This document shows positions 29,064 to 40,993 of a DNA stretch of 64,000 nucleotides, one piece after another; positions within the stretch are counted from its first letter, which is position 1; every line of letters starts with the position of its first letter. The notes under the pieces are model-generated. The model was not told the DNA's origin. It searched no databases and saw only the letters and a program-made list of their open reading frames with translations. This stretch comes from Rebecca billardiae RCC1528 (taxonomy: Eukaryota; Haptophyta), in contig OZ251234.1 of assembly GCA_965240325.2 (NCBI GenBank), forward strand, positions 1,116,001-1,180,000, in the 5' to 3' direction. Position numbers and translations under genes: made by a program.

Positions 29064-32000
29064 TCAGCGCGCGCTGCCCGCGCCGCTCTCCGCCGCCTTG
29101 CCCGAGCCATCGAGGATGCGCGCGAGCTCGGCGTCCGAGATGGTGCTCGCCGATCTCACCTGCCGGATCCGCTTGTTGGGGTTCTTCATCTCCCTGTCCT
29201 CAATTGTGTTCTCGGTCACGAGCCGGAGGACCAGGTCCGTCTCCACCTGCGGTTCGTTAATGCCTGATTCGTAGAAGATGCACGTGTCCTTCCCAGCCCG
29301 CTTCCCCCCCATCATGCCCGTGTGCAGAGTCCAGAACAGGCACACGCCCACCTTGCCCTCGTCGAAGCGCCGCACCGCGCTCTCCAGCTCGGATCCGAAC
29401 AAGCAGCTGTCAATCTTCTCGTACGAGAAGTCGCGCAGCTCGCAGTACTCCTGCGGGGCACGGCGCGGTGCTGGCGGCGGCGCGTGAGCCCATGGCTGGA
29501 GGCTGCGCGGGCGCGGCGGTGCGTGTGTGCCGTCGCGGCGCGGCGTGGCGTGTGGCACGCGGCACGCCCGCCCACGTGGCGTGCGGCGCGCTGGGCGGTG
29601 TGCGCGCGGTGACGCACAGCGAGGATGTCGAGCTGCTTGGTCATACCCGAGAAGATGAGCACCTGGCACCCATCCTCTAGCAGCTTGGGCATGATGCGGT
29701 CGAGCAGCTGCATCTTGCCGCTCGCCTGCACGAGGGATTCGTCGACGCGCTTGGACTTCCCCCCGGAGCCGCCCTCGTCCGTCGGCCAGTTGCAGATGAA
29801 CGGGTGGTTGCAGCACTGGCGCATTTGCGCGAGGCCCCGGCCGAGACCCCGGCCGTACATCTGCTGCTGCTGCTTGCTCATGTCGCAGTACAGCACGTAC
29901 CTGTGCGCGCGCGTGTGCGCGAGCGCGTGGGATGCGCGGGGGCGGGGGCAGCGCGGGGCCATGAGCTGCAACCGCTCTGCGCCCCGCCCCGGGAAGCAAC
30001 ATCCACGCTGCAGCACGCCGCGGCACGCAGAGAGTGGCGAGGGTGGCCATGACGGGCAGCGCGGCTGCGGTGTGTGCTGTGGCGCACAGCCTGCCGTGGC
30101 GCCGTGGCGTTTGCTGCTGGTGAGCTCGCGGCGTGGCGTGCGCGGTGCGCGTACTCGTTGGCGCGATCCGCGTCGTGGTGCGCGTGCCCGGGCTGGGGCG
30201 AGATGGCGCGATCCGCGTCGTGGTGCGCGTGCCCGGGCTGGGGCGAGATGGCGCGATCCGCGTCGTGGTGCGCGTGCCCGGGCTGGGGCTGGATGGCGCG
30301 ATCCGCGTCGTGGTGCGCGTGCTCGGGCTGGGGCTGGATGGCGCGATCCGCCTCTTTGCTCTCCATGTCGAACTTGGAAACGACCGCCTCCACTGGCACA
30401 AAGCTGCGCCCGCCCGCCGGCGCGCCGTCCGCCGCCGTGGCGGAGCGGTCGAGCACGAGGGCGAGCTCGGCGTCGGAGATGGTATGCGTCGGGTTGCTGC
30501 CGAGCGTCGCCTTGGCCGGGTCGTAAGCCAGCAGCTTCTGCAGCTCCTGCGGGCGGGAAGGGCACGCGGGCGGGCGGGGCGGATCGGGGTCAGCAGTGCG
30601 TGCGCGCGGCATGCGCGCAGCTGCGGCCGCGGCTGCTGCGGCCGGTGCGCGCGGCTGTGCTCGCTCGGCTGGTGCGGTGCCTGCCTCACGTTCTTGCGGA
30701 TGGTCTCGTCCCGGTTGGTCTTCTCGCCGACCATCTTGTACTTGCCCTTGGCGATGACGAGATGCTCGAGGCGCAGCTTGTCCTTGGCGCGCTTCATCAC
30801 CATCTCCTCGACCGTGTCCGCTGTCGCGAGGCGCAGCACGAGCACGGCGGAGGTCTGGCCGATGCGGTGGCAGCGCTCCTGCGCCTGCAGGTCCATCTGC
30901 GGGTTCAAGCTCGAGTCGTACAGGATGACCGTGTCCGCCGCCACCAGGTTGATCCCCAGCCCGCCCGCGCGCGTCGAGAGCAGGAAGACATCCACACCGC
31001 CCGCGTTGAAGCGCTGCATCGCCGCCGGCCGCTTGGCCGCGGGCACGCTGCCGTCGAGCCGCTCGTATGAGAAGCCACGCAGCTTGCAGTAGTCCTGGGG
31101 GGGGGTGGGGTGGGTTGGGGGGTGGGGGGGTGGGGTGGATGGCGTGGCGGGGGCGTGAGGCACGAGGGCGGGCGTGTGCACGCACGCGCTGTGCGCTGCG
31201 CGCCGCGCGCTGCGCGCCGCGTGTGCGCGCGCCCAGCGCACGCCCAGCGCACGCACACACGCAGCGCAGCGCACGGCGCGGCACGCACCGCAAGGATGTC
31301 GAGCTGCGTGGTCATCTGCGAGAAGATGAGCACCTGGTGCCCGCCCTCCGCGCGCAGCCGCGTCATGATGCGGTCGAGCAGCTGCATCTTGCCGCTCGCC
31401 GCGACGATGCCCTCGTCGATCACGTTGGCGCCCGCCTCGTCCGTCGGCCGGTCGAAGAGGTACGGGTGGTTGCAGCACTTGCGCAGCTGCATCAGGATGT
31501 TGATGAGCCGCACGGCGTCGTGCGAGGTGACGAGCTCCTTCTCGAGGATCGAGGCGTACGTGGCGCGCTGCTCGGCGCTCAGGTCGCAGTACAGCACGTA
31601 CCTGTGCGCGGGAGGTGGGTGCGCGTGCGCGCAGGTGCGCGCGGCGCGGCGCGGTCAGCTGCCGCCGCTGTGCGCGCGCGCCGTGCGGGCACCGCGCGCC
31701 GAGGGGCGTGCAGCGGTGACAGCGGCCGCAGCAGCAGCGGCCGCAGCAGCGGCCGAAGCCGCAGCGGCAGAAGCGGCCGCAGCCGCAGCGGCAGCAGGCA
31801 GCAGCAAGCGGCGTGTGCGCACGCGTGTGCTATGGGCGTGGTGCGCGCACTCGTGCTTGGGCGGGATGGTCAGGTCCACGTCCGCCTTGAGGCGGCGCAG
31901 CAGGAAGGGCTTGAGGATGAGGTGCAGCTTGGACACCACGCCCGCCTCCTCCTCCGCCTGCAGGATCTTGCTCTGGTGGTCCTCCGCATGCAGGTTGAAG

Positions 32001-34091
32001 TCGAACCAGCTCCGGAAGGAGTAGAAGATGTTGGGCAGCACGAAGTTGAGCAGAGACCACAGCTCCGTCAGGTCGTTCTGCAGCGGAGTGCCGGTGAGGA
32101 GGAGGCGGTTGAGAGAGTTGAGCGACTGCGTGTGCGTGCGGGAGCAAGGGGGGAGGGGCGCGCGCGCCTGAGCGCGCGGCGGGCGCGGGCGGGCACAGCA
32201 GCACGCTTCACGCCGCGCGCGCGGCTGCCCGCGCGGCTGCGCTTGTGCGCGCGCGCTCGCGTGCGTGGCCGCCACCGCCGTGCCATTTGCGGCGGCCCTC
32301 GGCCGCGGCGGCAGCCATGCAACCAACCAGGCGCGCAGGCGGGCCCCAGCAGCCAAACACGCACGCCCGCCCCCCCCTGTGCATGTGCTGCGCAGGTGTG
32401 TGCTGCGTGCGCCCTCCTCAGTGCGAGCGACAGTGCGTAAGTGCGTAAGTGCTACCCACCTTGACCCGCTGGAGCAGCATGCAGTTGAGCTTCTTCGGCT
32501 CGTGCCTCTGGTCCACCACCAGGTACTTCCAGCCGTAGCGGCGCAGCTCCTTGATGTCGCGCGACACGATCTCGTACGAGGCCACCACCACGGGAAATCT
32601 CTGCAGGGGGGCGGAGGGATGCGGCTGAGGGCACGACACGCAGTGGCCAAGGAGGCGCGCACGCATGTGCCGCACGCCACGCTGCACGCCCCCGCCCAGC
32701 GCGCGCCGCGCCACGTCGAGCGCGCACTTCCGAGTTTGGGAAGCGCATGTGCTCGGAGCGCAGCTGTAAGCGCTCCTCCTTCGAGCCGTGGTACAGCAGC
32801 GTCGGGATGCCCGGCGCCCACTTTTCGAACTCGTTCTTCCAGTGGCCGATGGTGGAGAGCGGGCCGACGATCAGGAAGGGGCCGTGCGTGCCGCGCTCGC
32901 GCAGGAAGGCGAGGAAGCCGATGGTCTGGATCGTCTTGCCTGCGCGCGCCGGGGGGTGGAGAGGGCGGCGGGGGCGCGCAGCGGCGCGCACGGGGCGCGG
33001 GGCGCGCACGGGGCGCAGTGGGGCGGCGGCGAGGCGTGTGAGAGCGCGTGCGCGCGCGGAGCGCGGCAGGCGCGCTCACCCGGCCCGACCCCGCGACGCG
33101 ATGCCCGCCCCGCCCCCCGCGCACCGAGCGCCAATGCCCGCCCCTACGAGGTCCACAGACGGCCGCACCCCCGTCATCAGTGCGCGTGCTGCGCCGCGCA
33201 ACGCACCCAGCCCCATCTCGTCGCCCAGGATGCCGTTGAGTCCGTTCTCGTACAGCCCGGTCAGCCAGTGGACGCCCACGAGCTGGTAGTCGCGCATCAC
33301 GCCGCCGGTGACGGCCTGCGGCTGGGCGAGCCAGCCCACGCCGGAGGAGACGATCCCCTCCGTCTGCCCCACGCCGCCCGCGCCGCCCGCAGCCGCGGCC
33401 ACCGGCGCGGCCGCGGGCGCCGCCGCCGCCGCGCCGCGCTCCGCGGCCACGCCAAACTCAGCGTTCGGGTTCTTCAGCTTCGTTGCGAGGAACTCCTGCG
33501 CCGGGGAAGCGCGCGCGCGCACGTGCGCGGGACGAGTAGGGTGGCGCGGTGCGCGCGCGCGAGACGCCCGCACGCGTGGGCACGCGCGTCCGCACGCCGG
33601 CGCGCGCGCGCGCCGCCATGCGCGGCCATGCGCGGCCATGCGCGCGCCGCGCGCCGCGCGCCGCGCGCGCGCACGGAGTAGACGATGGACTTCTCGAGGA
33701 GGGCGTGGAGCCGCTTGACGGGCTTCTTGATCTTCTTCTCCTTCTTCTCCGCCTTCTCCTTCTCTATTGCTCGTGCCGCCGCCTTCTTGCGCGCCGCCGT
33801 CTCCCAGGCAGTGCGCGACCCCTCCTCCAGCTGCTCTTCCTCCTCGCGCGCCATGAACTCGTGGCCCGGCGCGTCCGTCTCCGGGGTGACGCCGAGGTCG
33901 GAGGGCGCGATCGAGTCCGCGCGCGCGAGCTCTTCCACGCCGGACCCGCCGGCGGAGGACGGCGCACTGTCCGGCTCGGCCGACGATCCGGCGCCGCCGC
34001 CCGCCGGCTCGTCCGCGAGCGGCTTGGCGCGCTTGGCCGCGCGCTCGCCCGTTGCACAGCCAGTGTCGTCACCTCTTACCGATTTCGCCAT
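29064..34091 (-). CDS. DDM1: LSH/DDM1-type SNF2 chromatin remodeler with second degenerate helicase lobe
   Basis: Ten-exon model, all GT-AG and in phase: 34091-33675, 33495-33207, 32939-32728, 32600-32460, 32125-31851, 31601-31289, 31094-30690, 30546-30155, 29900-29618, 29450-29064 (3114 nt, 1037 aa). Seen: an acidic N-terminus with [16 protein letters not shown] across exons 1/2, typical of HELLS/DDM1; motif I GDEMGLGKT; motif [12 protein letters not shown]; a canonical lobe 2 with [11 protein letters not shown] and [11 protein letters not shown]; and a DDM1-like tail [13 protein letters not shown]. This subfamily remodels nucleosomes to maintain DNA methylation and heterochromatin. Odd: motif II reads VVDQRH instead of DEGH/DEAH; exon 8 holds a 45-bp minisatellite; exons 9-10 repeat lobe 2 with motifs V and VI lost, ending again in [14 protein letters not shown]. 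The duplicated lobe keeps splice sites and phase, so it is probably translated. Confidence 0.85.
30155..30345 (-). repeat. coding 45-bp minisatellite in exon 8
   Basis: About four units encode [15 protein letters not shown] or [15 protein letters not shown], a His/Asp-rich 15-residue repeat, between the canonical tail and the duplicated helicase segment. Confidence 0.85.
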
Positions 34092-35858
34092 CCAATCGCG
34101 CGGGCGCGCGTCCGTGTGCTTCCCCTTTCGAGCGCCGAACGCTGCGTGTGTGGACAGGTGAGCTTGCGCTCTGTCCTCCGGTGGACAGCTCCGGGTCCTG
34201 GCCAGGGGGACCCGACGAAAGATTCTACCCGGGACATGCTCATAAATAGCCCGGCTGAATAATTTGCGTCAGGCCAATCGGCGGGCGCGGGCCAGCCGTA
34301 CGTATGGAGTCATTAACGCGACGGATTATGAACTTATGATGACTATTATAAGTCAAAGGAATCTTTGATTTAGCTGCTTATAATAAAGCTATACGTATAC
34401 GGTAGTTATAACGAAGAACCAAAGTCCAATAATGGAGCGGTAGCGGAGCAACCCCGGATGACCGCTTCTTTTCCTTTGTCGCCACTCACAACACGTCTCC
34501 CGTACGTTTACTACCAGTACAGTAATTATTTAAAGTAGTACAGTCGAGCACAGCGGGAGGGGTGCGACGGAAAGGACAGTGGGACCCCGGTCAATCTGGC
34601 CCCGCGCGCCTCTCGCGGGCTCTGGCGCGCGAACGCTTATTCACTACTGGCCGCTGAGCCGTAGATTGGCGCTCCGTGTACCAACAAAGACATCCCCAGC
34701 CGCATGTTGCCACTCGACACATCGTCTCGCGTCGCGCGGAGCCAACCGTTGTGGTGTGCGGGAGCCACGCGAAGCACACTGGGCCGTGTACAATAGCGAC
34801 GCGCGTGGCGGGTCGACAGTGCATCGCGAAGGCGTCGCACGCGCAATCCGTTGAGTACATACCCATGTCTGTCCCATGGCGCGTCATGCACCGCCGTGCG
34901 TTCCGATGCACTCCCGACTCGCGACGCGCTGCGCGCTGCACAGCCTGTGCCGTTCGGGTGCGGCTCCGGCACTCCACAAGTTGGCTCCGCGGGGCTCTGG
35001 CGCGCGAACGCTTATCCACTAGTGGCCGCCGAGCCGTAGTTTGGTGATCCATGTACCAATAATGACATCCCCAGCCGCCACTCGACACCTCGTCTCGCTT
35101 CGCGCGGACTCCAGCGAGCGTGAGCGTGCGCGACACCGCGGCAGGATGCCCGAGAAGTTCTCGCGGCAAGGACGGCTCGTGACCGTCGCGCCCGCGCGGC
35201 GCGCAACACCCTCGAACGCCTTGCCTTCATCAGCGGATGACCAGCACGCGACGGTTGTCGCGCGCGAGACGGATCGAACTCGGGCTGCGCCTCACGTCCG
35301 ACGTCCACAGCATGCGCTGCCTTGGCAAGAAGAGCGCAAGGCCGTGCCGCACAACCGATTCAATCGCCGTTCGCACACGCGGGCATCTGAATGGCCACCA
35401 CAACAATTGAACAAACCGTGCTGCTGTGAAGTGTAGGTCACTGCCGTGGCGACGCAGAATGCTCAGCTATGCCGCGCCGACACAACATAGTCTGCTACTT
35501 GTACACTAGTCGCATCTGTCGGGCTGTCAGTCTTGTCAGCTGGCTGCCGGACGAGTGACGACGAAGGCTCCCCGACCGTGCCCGCCGTCTCCGCGGATTG
35601 AGAAGGACGACGCCAGGTCAGGCCCGAGCGCTAAGAAAGAAAAACACCGGTTTCCAGCCAGCAATAAGTTGCTCAGCGGAGCTCATCCAACCCCTATAAT
35701 CACTGAAACTGATGCCACTGCCCTTTGCATGCATAGTTCTTCGAGAGCTGACACTGACGACCCCCTTGTCGCAAGGGTGTACACTGTGTACACCGTACGG
35801 TGTACGCCGGTACACGCGGACCGCGTGTACGTACGCGCGCGTACGCGCCCCGCGCGTG
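34092..35858. other. intergenic region with an imperfect direct repeat
   Basis: No gene recognised. Segments at about 34617-34742 and 34995-35107 are imperfect direct repeats (shared CTCTGGCGCGCGAACGCTTA start and ACATCCCCAGCCGC core). Neither has a supported coding role. Confidence 0.5.
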
Positions 35859-36663
35859 GTGCGCCCCCCGAGTTTTGCTAGAATCATGCGGGTGTCCAGG
35901 AAGCCTCCCCCACCACGCTCTAGGGGCGCATAGGGTGGGGGCACCTTAGATTCCTGGCTGAGTGGTCTTTTACCCGTCTGTAGGGACACTTCCGGAAGGT
36001 GCCTGGCGGCAGTGGTTGTGACCTATGCCCCGACTAGTCCGAGGCCGGGTGGCGGCAGTCTGGCGGGCGGGCGGCGGCGCGCGACGTGCCTGCCATGGAT
36101 GGCGGAAGCCCCCTCCCTGCATCACCGATGCAGGTGATGCAGGCGATGCAGTGATGCAGTCTGCCGGGTGGCGGCACGGTCCGGGCGGACGGCAGCGCGT
36201 GGCGCTCGCCCTAAGCTCGGCACCACTCAGGTGCCGCCACCTGTCAGGTGGCAGCACTCAGTCCGGCCGGTGGCAGTGTGAGTCGGACAGTGTGCACATG
36301 CAGCTCGGTTTGTAGGCTGCATCGCCATCATGGGTGCTTGATGTGAGTTGTTCGTTTGTGCACATGACATCAGCCCTTGGGCCCTTGGCTGTCACATCGG
36401 CAGTGCAGACAGACGACAGTGGGTGCTGATGGCTGAGCCCTTAATTCCTGCATCAGCAGAGTGGGTGTGATGCGCGCAGCCCTTGGCTGCATCAGTGGGC
36501 GTGCCACTGATGCAGCCGAAGAGATGACTACTAGTGTGTGGACCCCAAGGGGAATATTCATCAGGCGTTCGCCACCAGCCGCCAACCAGCGCGCGCGGAC
36601 GTCCGCACGTCGGCGCTTCGCGGTTCAAACCGTACAGATTCTGGCAAAACTCAGGGGGCGCAC
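35859..36663. repeat. segment bounded by 27-bp inverted repeats
   Basis: 35859-35885 and 36637-36663 are reverse complements with about 25 of 27 matches (left arm starts GTGCGCCCCC). The 750 bp between them hold GATGCAG-rich words and no clear gene. No convincing target-site duplication was seen, so a MITE-type element is only a possibility. Confidence 0.4.
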
Positions 36664-36680
36664 GCCGTTCGGCGTAATAA

Positions 36681-36801
<121 letters not shown>

Positions 36802-36805
36802 TCTA

Positions 36806-37302
36806 ACGACGTGGCAGCATCGGACAAGCGTCAGGCTCAGAGTGCAACAGACACATAGAATGCGTCCGCGCCTTCCGTCCAGGTCAGACAGTGCGCCACC
36901 CGCAGCCCTGCCCCCCTACGGGAGCGGGGCCGGGATGGAGCACCGCCTCGGCCTGGGGCACGCGGCGGCGACGGCAGATGCCGCCGCGGCCGAGCGCCTT
37001 CCGGAGCACTTGGATGAGGGTGAGGTCGTAGTCGATGTCGCCGCCCGCCGACCTAGCGGCAAGCAGCTCCGGCTTGCAAGCGGCAGCCGCGGCTGTCGCC
37101 CCCGTGCGCCCGCGTGGGCGCCTGGATGAGGATGAGGTCGTAGTACGCGTCGCCGCGCGCCGGCCAAGCGGCGCGCAGCTGCAGAAGAGGGGCTTGGAGA
37201 GTGAGCGCGCCGCCTAGCGCGCTCTGGGCGATGAAGCAGATGAGGTAGTGGTAATCGATGTCGCAGCCCGGCCCGCCGGCGGGCTGCTGCAGATGCAGTG
37301 CT
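36806..37302. repeat. dispersed ~495-bp repeat, copy 2
   Basis: Same-orientation copy of 5574-6067 with scattered substitutions and small indels, ending just 35 bp beyond the stop codon of the TIR-like gene on the opposite strand. Confidence 0.75.
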
Positions 37303-37337
37303 ATGATATATACTAATAATAAACAACGGCAGGCTGC

Positions 37338-39340
37338 TCACGTAAGAAGGAGGATACCATCACCCTCGGCGCTCAGGCGCGCCGACTCACGCGCCGACTC
37401 CTCTTCCGCGCTTCGCTGCACCGCGGGCAGCAGGTCGCGCACGACAGCGTTCACCTGTGGCGCGCCCGCGAGCTCGACCGCGTGGAGGAGCGCGCGCAGC
37501 CCGTCGTCCAAGCGCGACGCGCTCGCCGAGCTGCGCAGCGTGTCCGCCACGTGGAACGCGTCGAAGGCGGCCACCACCCTGCGCCGCTCCTCGTCGGTGC
37601 CGCCGATCACCATCACCTCCACGTCCTGGACCGAGCCGCCCGTCGCGCGCCACGCGAGCAGCCCGCCCACGCACGCGAGCCGCTCGGTGAAGCTCGGTCC
37701 GACGACGCACAGCAGCCGGGCCGAACGGCACATCGCAATCACGCTGTGCTCGAGGGCTTGCTGCCTGTCCAGGCTCGGGTCGGCCGAGATCGCGTCGAGC
37801 CACACGCGCGGCCACTCGCCCGTGAGCGCGTGCTGCCGCCGCGCCCACAGCTGCAGCGCGCGCGCGCGCTGCTTGGGGTCATCCCGGTGCGAGTGGAGGA
37901 TGAACACGCCGATCCGCTCCGGCGCGAGCGAGCGGTCTGCGGTCGGGTCGACCCGGGTGGTCGAGAGACCGCGCGGAAGCACGTGCAGCGAGATGGCGCT
38001 CGGCCTCGCCGCCCTCGTCGCGGAGGGGATGGAGGGCCACGCGAGGAGGCGGCACGCCGAGCGCAGCGGCTGCACGACCAGCGAACGGAGCAGCGGCCGG
38101 AGCCGCCAGCAGCGGCGCGGCTCGGCCGCCGTTGGGGCGGGCAGCTGGACAGCACCGCGGTGCCGGCCGTCGCTCCCGTCGGCCACGGCAGTGGGCAGCT
38201 GCATCGTGCGTAGCGCTTCGGGCGAGAGCTGCGCGCCGCGCAGCGCGCGCAGCTCCTGCGTGACGAGCAGCCGCGGCGCACGCAGCGCGCCCGCGCCGCG
38301 CTCGCCGTGGCCGATCAGCGGCGCCAGGGCCGCGCCCAGCCGGTCGGCCTCGGACACGGCCGCCGAGCCGCACGCCGTGCGCGTGAGCATGGCGTGCGCG
38401 CGCGCGCGCGAGTCTGGCAGTGCGTGCAGCCACAGCAGGGCGACCAGCAGCAGCCAGAAGACGGCGATGGCGGTCAGCATGGCTGCCGAGTCCGCCACGC
38501 CTTGGCGCCGCTCGTCGATGCACCGACCGAAGATGAACGTCGCCGTTGGCAGACTCATGGTCATCACGACCAGCTTCGAAAACCACCAGAGCGCCTCGAT
38601 GCGCAGCGTCTGCGAGGGCACCGGCGCGAGCTTACGAGTGCGAGCCCACACGTGCGCCAGCCCGAGCACGAGGTACACAGCCGCGCAGTTGTGCAGGCCG
38701 AGCCGCACGCCGTTGGCCACGTGCATGGCGTCGGTGGCGGTCGTGCCACAGTACCGGATCGAGCCTGGCTCGGCAGCGAGCATGCGCGGGATGAGCGGCG
38801 TCGAGATCACCACGTTGGTGCAGAAGCCGTGGAGAAGCACCACCGTGTACACGGTCGTGGCGCGCCGGTGCGACTCGGTCGGCTGCAGCGCGAGCGAGAT
38901 GAGCGTGTGCGAGTGCGAAAACATCGCGATCGTCGAGAGGCCCAGCACGCCGCCCCACGCGCCGCGCAGCCTCCCGGTCGATGAGATGAACGCGTACACA
39001 CCAAACCCGAGCACGCTGAGAAGCGTGCCGCTCAGCGCGGCCACGCGCGTCACGTACTCCAGGATCGCGCGCGTCGTGGTCACCGAGCTCTCGAGCAGCG
39101 CGATCATGTGCTCGGGGGAGAGCACGCCGTCGTCGTCGTCCTCGTGGTCGTCGTCGTTCCGCCCGGCTGCCCGCAGGCCGCTCTCGCCGCGGCGCGCCCG
39201 CTCGGCAGACCTCGCGATGTTGGGCATGCCTTGCGACGTGCGCAGCTCGTGCTCGTCGTGCCGCTCGATCATCGACGCGAGCCGGCGCTGGAATGCGCTC
39301 GACGGTGGGCTGCGGCGCGTTGTGCGCTGATGCCGCTCAT
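37338..39340 (-). other. multi-TM plus TIR-like domain exon (fusion exon 4)
   Basis: One large exon holding an acidic linker (NDDDHEDDDDG), hydrophobic segments such as VAALSGTLLSVLGFGVYAFI, GGVLGLSTIAMF, YTVVLLHGFCTNVVI, AVYLVLGLAHVW, WWFSKLVVMTMSL and LTAIAVFWLLLVALLWL, then the TIR-like domain. If this were a gene of its own, the best ATG is 39272 (MIERHDEHELRT). Confidence 0.75.
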
Positions 39341-40993
39341 CTGCGGGGGCAGCCGTGGTCGATGCCGTTGCCCTGACCACATCGTCTGCCACGCAGCGGC
39401 GGCGCGGACGCAGGGGCCGGCAGCGCACGGCGGCGCGGAGCGCGAGGTGAGCCGGCGCGACCACGGCGCGCACGGCGCGTGTCGCGCGCCACGGCGCCGC
39501 GCGCCCGCCCGCCGCGCGCACGATACACGTTGCGCAGCAGCTGCATGACGACCTCGACGTTGACGGAATGCCCGGCGGTCAGGAAGAGCGCGTGCGCCGT
39601 GGCGGGCGTGCGCAGCGTCCTTCGGACATCCGCACGCGGGAGACGCGCAAAGGCCTCCTCGAGCCGCCCGGGCAGAGCGGCCAAGAGCGCGCACACGGCG
39701 TACGGCTTCACAAAGCTGATGAGTGTGATGAGCACCGGGCGGCGAACGCGCACGGCGCGGAGCGCGGGGCAGGCATGCCGATCGGTCAGGCTCGCCATGG
39801 CATACAGTGAGGAGCAGCGCATGTCGGGAGGGCGTGCGCGCGCAGGCGCGCGGCGGAGACGCGAGCGCGAGCGCGGCGCGCACCCGTTCAGGTGCCTGAG
39901 CATGTTCTCATCCGCGCCCAAGCCGTCGAGGCCGCGCGCCTCGAACTCGGCCGCGCCCACGCCGCAGAAGGTCTCAAAGTACCACTGCTTGGTACAGCGC
40001 GCGGGGAGCTTGCCTGTGCACAGCCGCTGCCAGAGGCCCTCGAGCCCGTGGAACTGCGCGTTGGCGAGATATGCCATCAGCTGCGCGGCCAGCGACGCGC
40101 GAGTCGTCGTGCCGTCATTTGCAGCGCAGCCGCGTCAAGACGGCGCGGGCTGGGCTGGCGTGCTGCCCTCCCCGCCAGGCGGGGCATGCTTCATTCACGG
40201 CCGCAGTAGTCGAGAACAGGCGCGCGCGCGCGACAAACTCGTGCGCGCGGCGCGCGCGCGCGTGCGCACGCGCGCGCGTGCGCACCGGTGAGTTCGTGCG
40301 CTCGGCGAAGGATCGCGCGAGCTGCATCGGCAGCAGCGGCACCGCGTGTCGGCTCACGGCGGTGAGCGGCAGCCCGTACCTGAGGCAGAACTTGTACACG
40401 GCCGCGGCTGCGTCGCGGTCGAGCTCGTTGTTGACGGACGAGTCGGGCTCCCATCTGCTCTTGGCCTCGTCGTACGTAAGCCCGGCCTGCACGACGACGC
40501 GCGCCACCTTGCACAGCACCAGCGCCTGGTCCGCCAAGATGGCGTCCGCCAAGTCGCGCAAGCTCGAGATGCACACGATGTACACCGACCCATTGCTCGC
40601 GGACTCGAGCGTGCTCATCAGAGCGAAAAGGCCATCGGGCTCGAGGCGCCCTCTGTCGACGGCATCGAAGCCCGGCAGAGCGAACTCGTGCGGGGCGGGC
40701 TCCTCCTTCGTCCCTTCGGAGCCCACAGCCACTGGCACGGCGTGCGAGCCGATCGCGTCGAGCAGGCAGCGCGCGAGCTGCGCACGCCGCTCAGCCTGGC
40801 CGCCTCCGTTCGCGATGACGAGCCGCAGGTTCACATCGCCGCGCTTGTGCAGCGTGCCCGCGATGAGGATGGCCTTGGCGTCGTCGGGATCCGGGCCGGG
40901 ATCCGTGATCAGCACGATGTTGCGCGCGCTCTTCGCGGGCCACATCCTTGCCGATGCGGGGAACCTAAGACTGCCCGGGGTAGCCAGCCTCAT
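37338..40993 (-). CDS. nucleoside-hydrolase-like / multi-TM / TIR-like fusion protein
   Basis: Four-exon model: 40993-40286, 40080-39884, 39715-39522, 39340-37338 (3102 nt, 1033 aa), all GT-AG with GTGCGC donors and matching phases. Seen: an N-terminal nucleoside hydrolase-like domain with the acidic TDPGPDPDDAKAI (Asp31, 35, 37, 38), LANAQFHGLEGLWQRL and FVKPYAV; an acidic linker; about six TM segments; then a TIR-like domain beginning GVFILHSHRDD (about 844) with PRVWLDA and VVGPSFTERLACVGGL, and a conserved trailing AAFDAFHVADTL...VRDLL segment. The TIR-like half is homologous to the 56157-59562 gene. The WCxxE Glu of TIR NADases is replaced (ACVGG), so enzymatic activity of this domain is doubtful. 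Alternative: two genes, a hydrolase ending at a stop at 39337 and a TIR protein starting at 39272 or 39521. The in-frame splice favours fusion, but RNA evidence is needed. Confidence 0.6.
39522..40993 (-). other. nucleoside-hydrolase-like domain exons (fusion exons 1-3)
   Basis: Exons 1-3 of the preceding model encode about 366 residues of the inosine/uridine nucleoside hydrolase-like fold. The Ca-binding Asp cluster is near the N-terminus and the C-terminal segments WYFETFCGV and GFVKPYAV sit across the exon 2/3 junction. If the terminal intron is not removed, the frame stops at 39337. Intron 2 (39716-39883, 168 bp) has no stop and keeps frame if retained. Confidence 0.7.
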
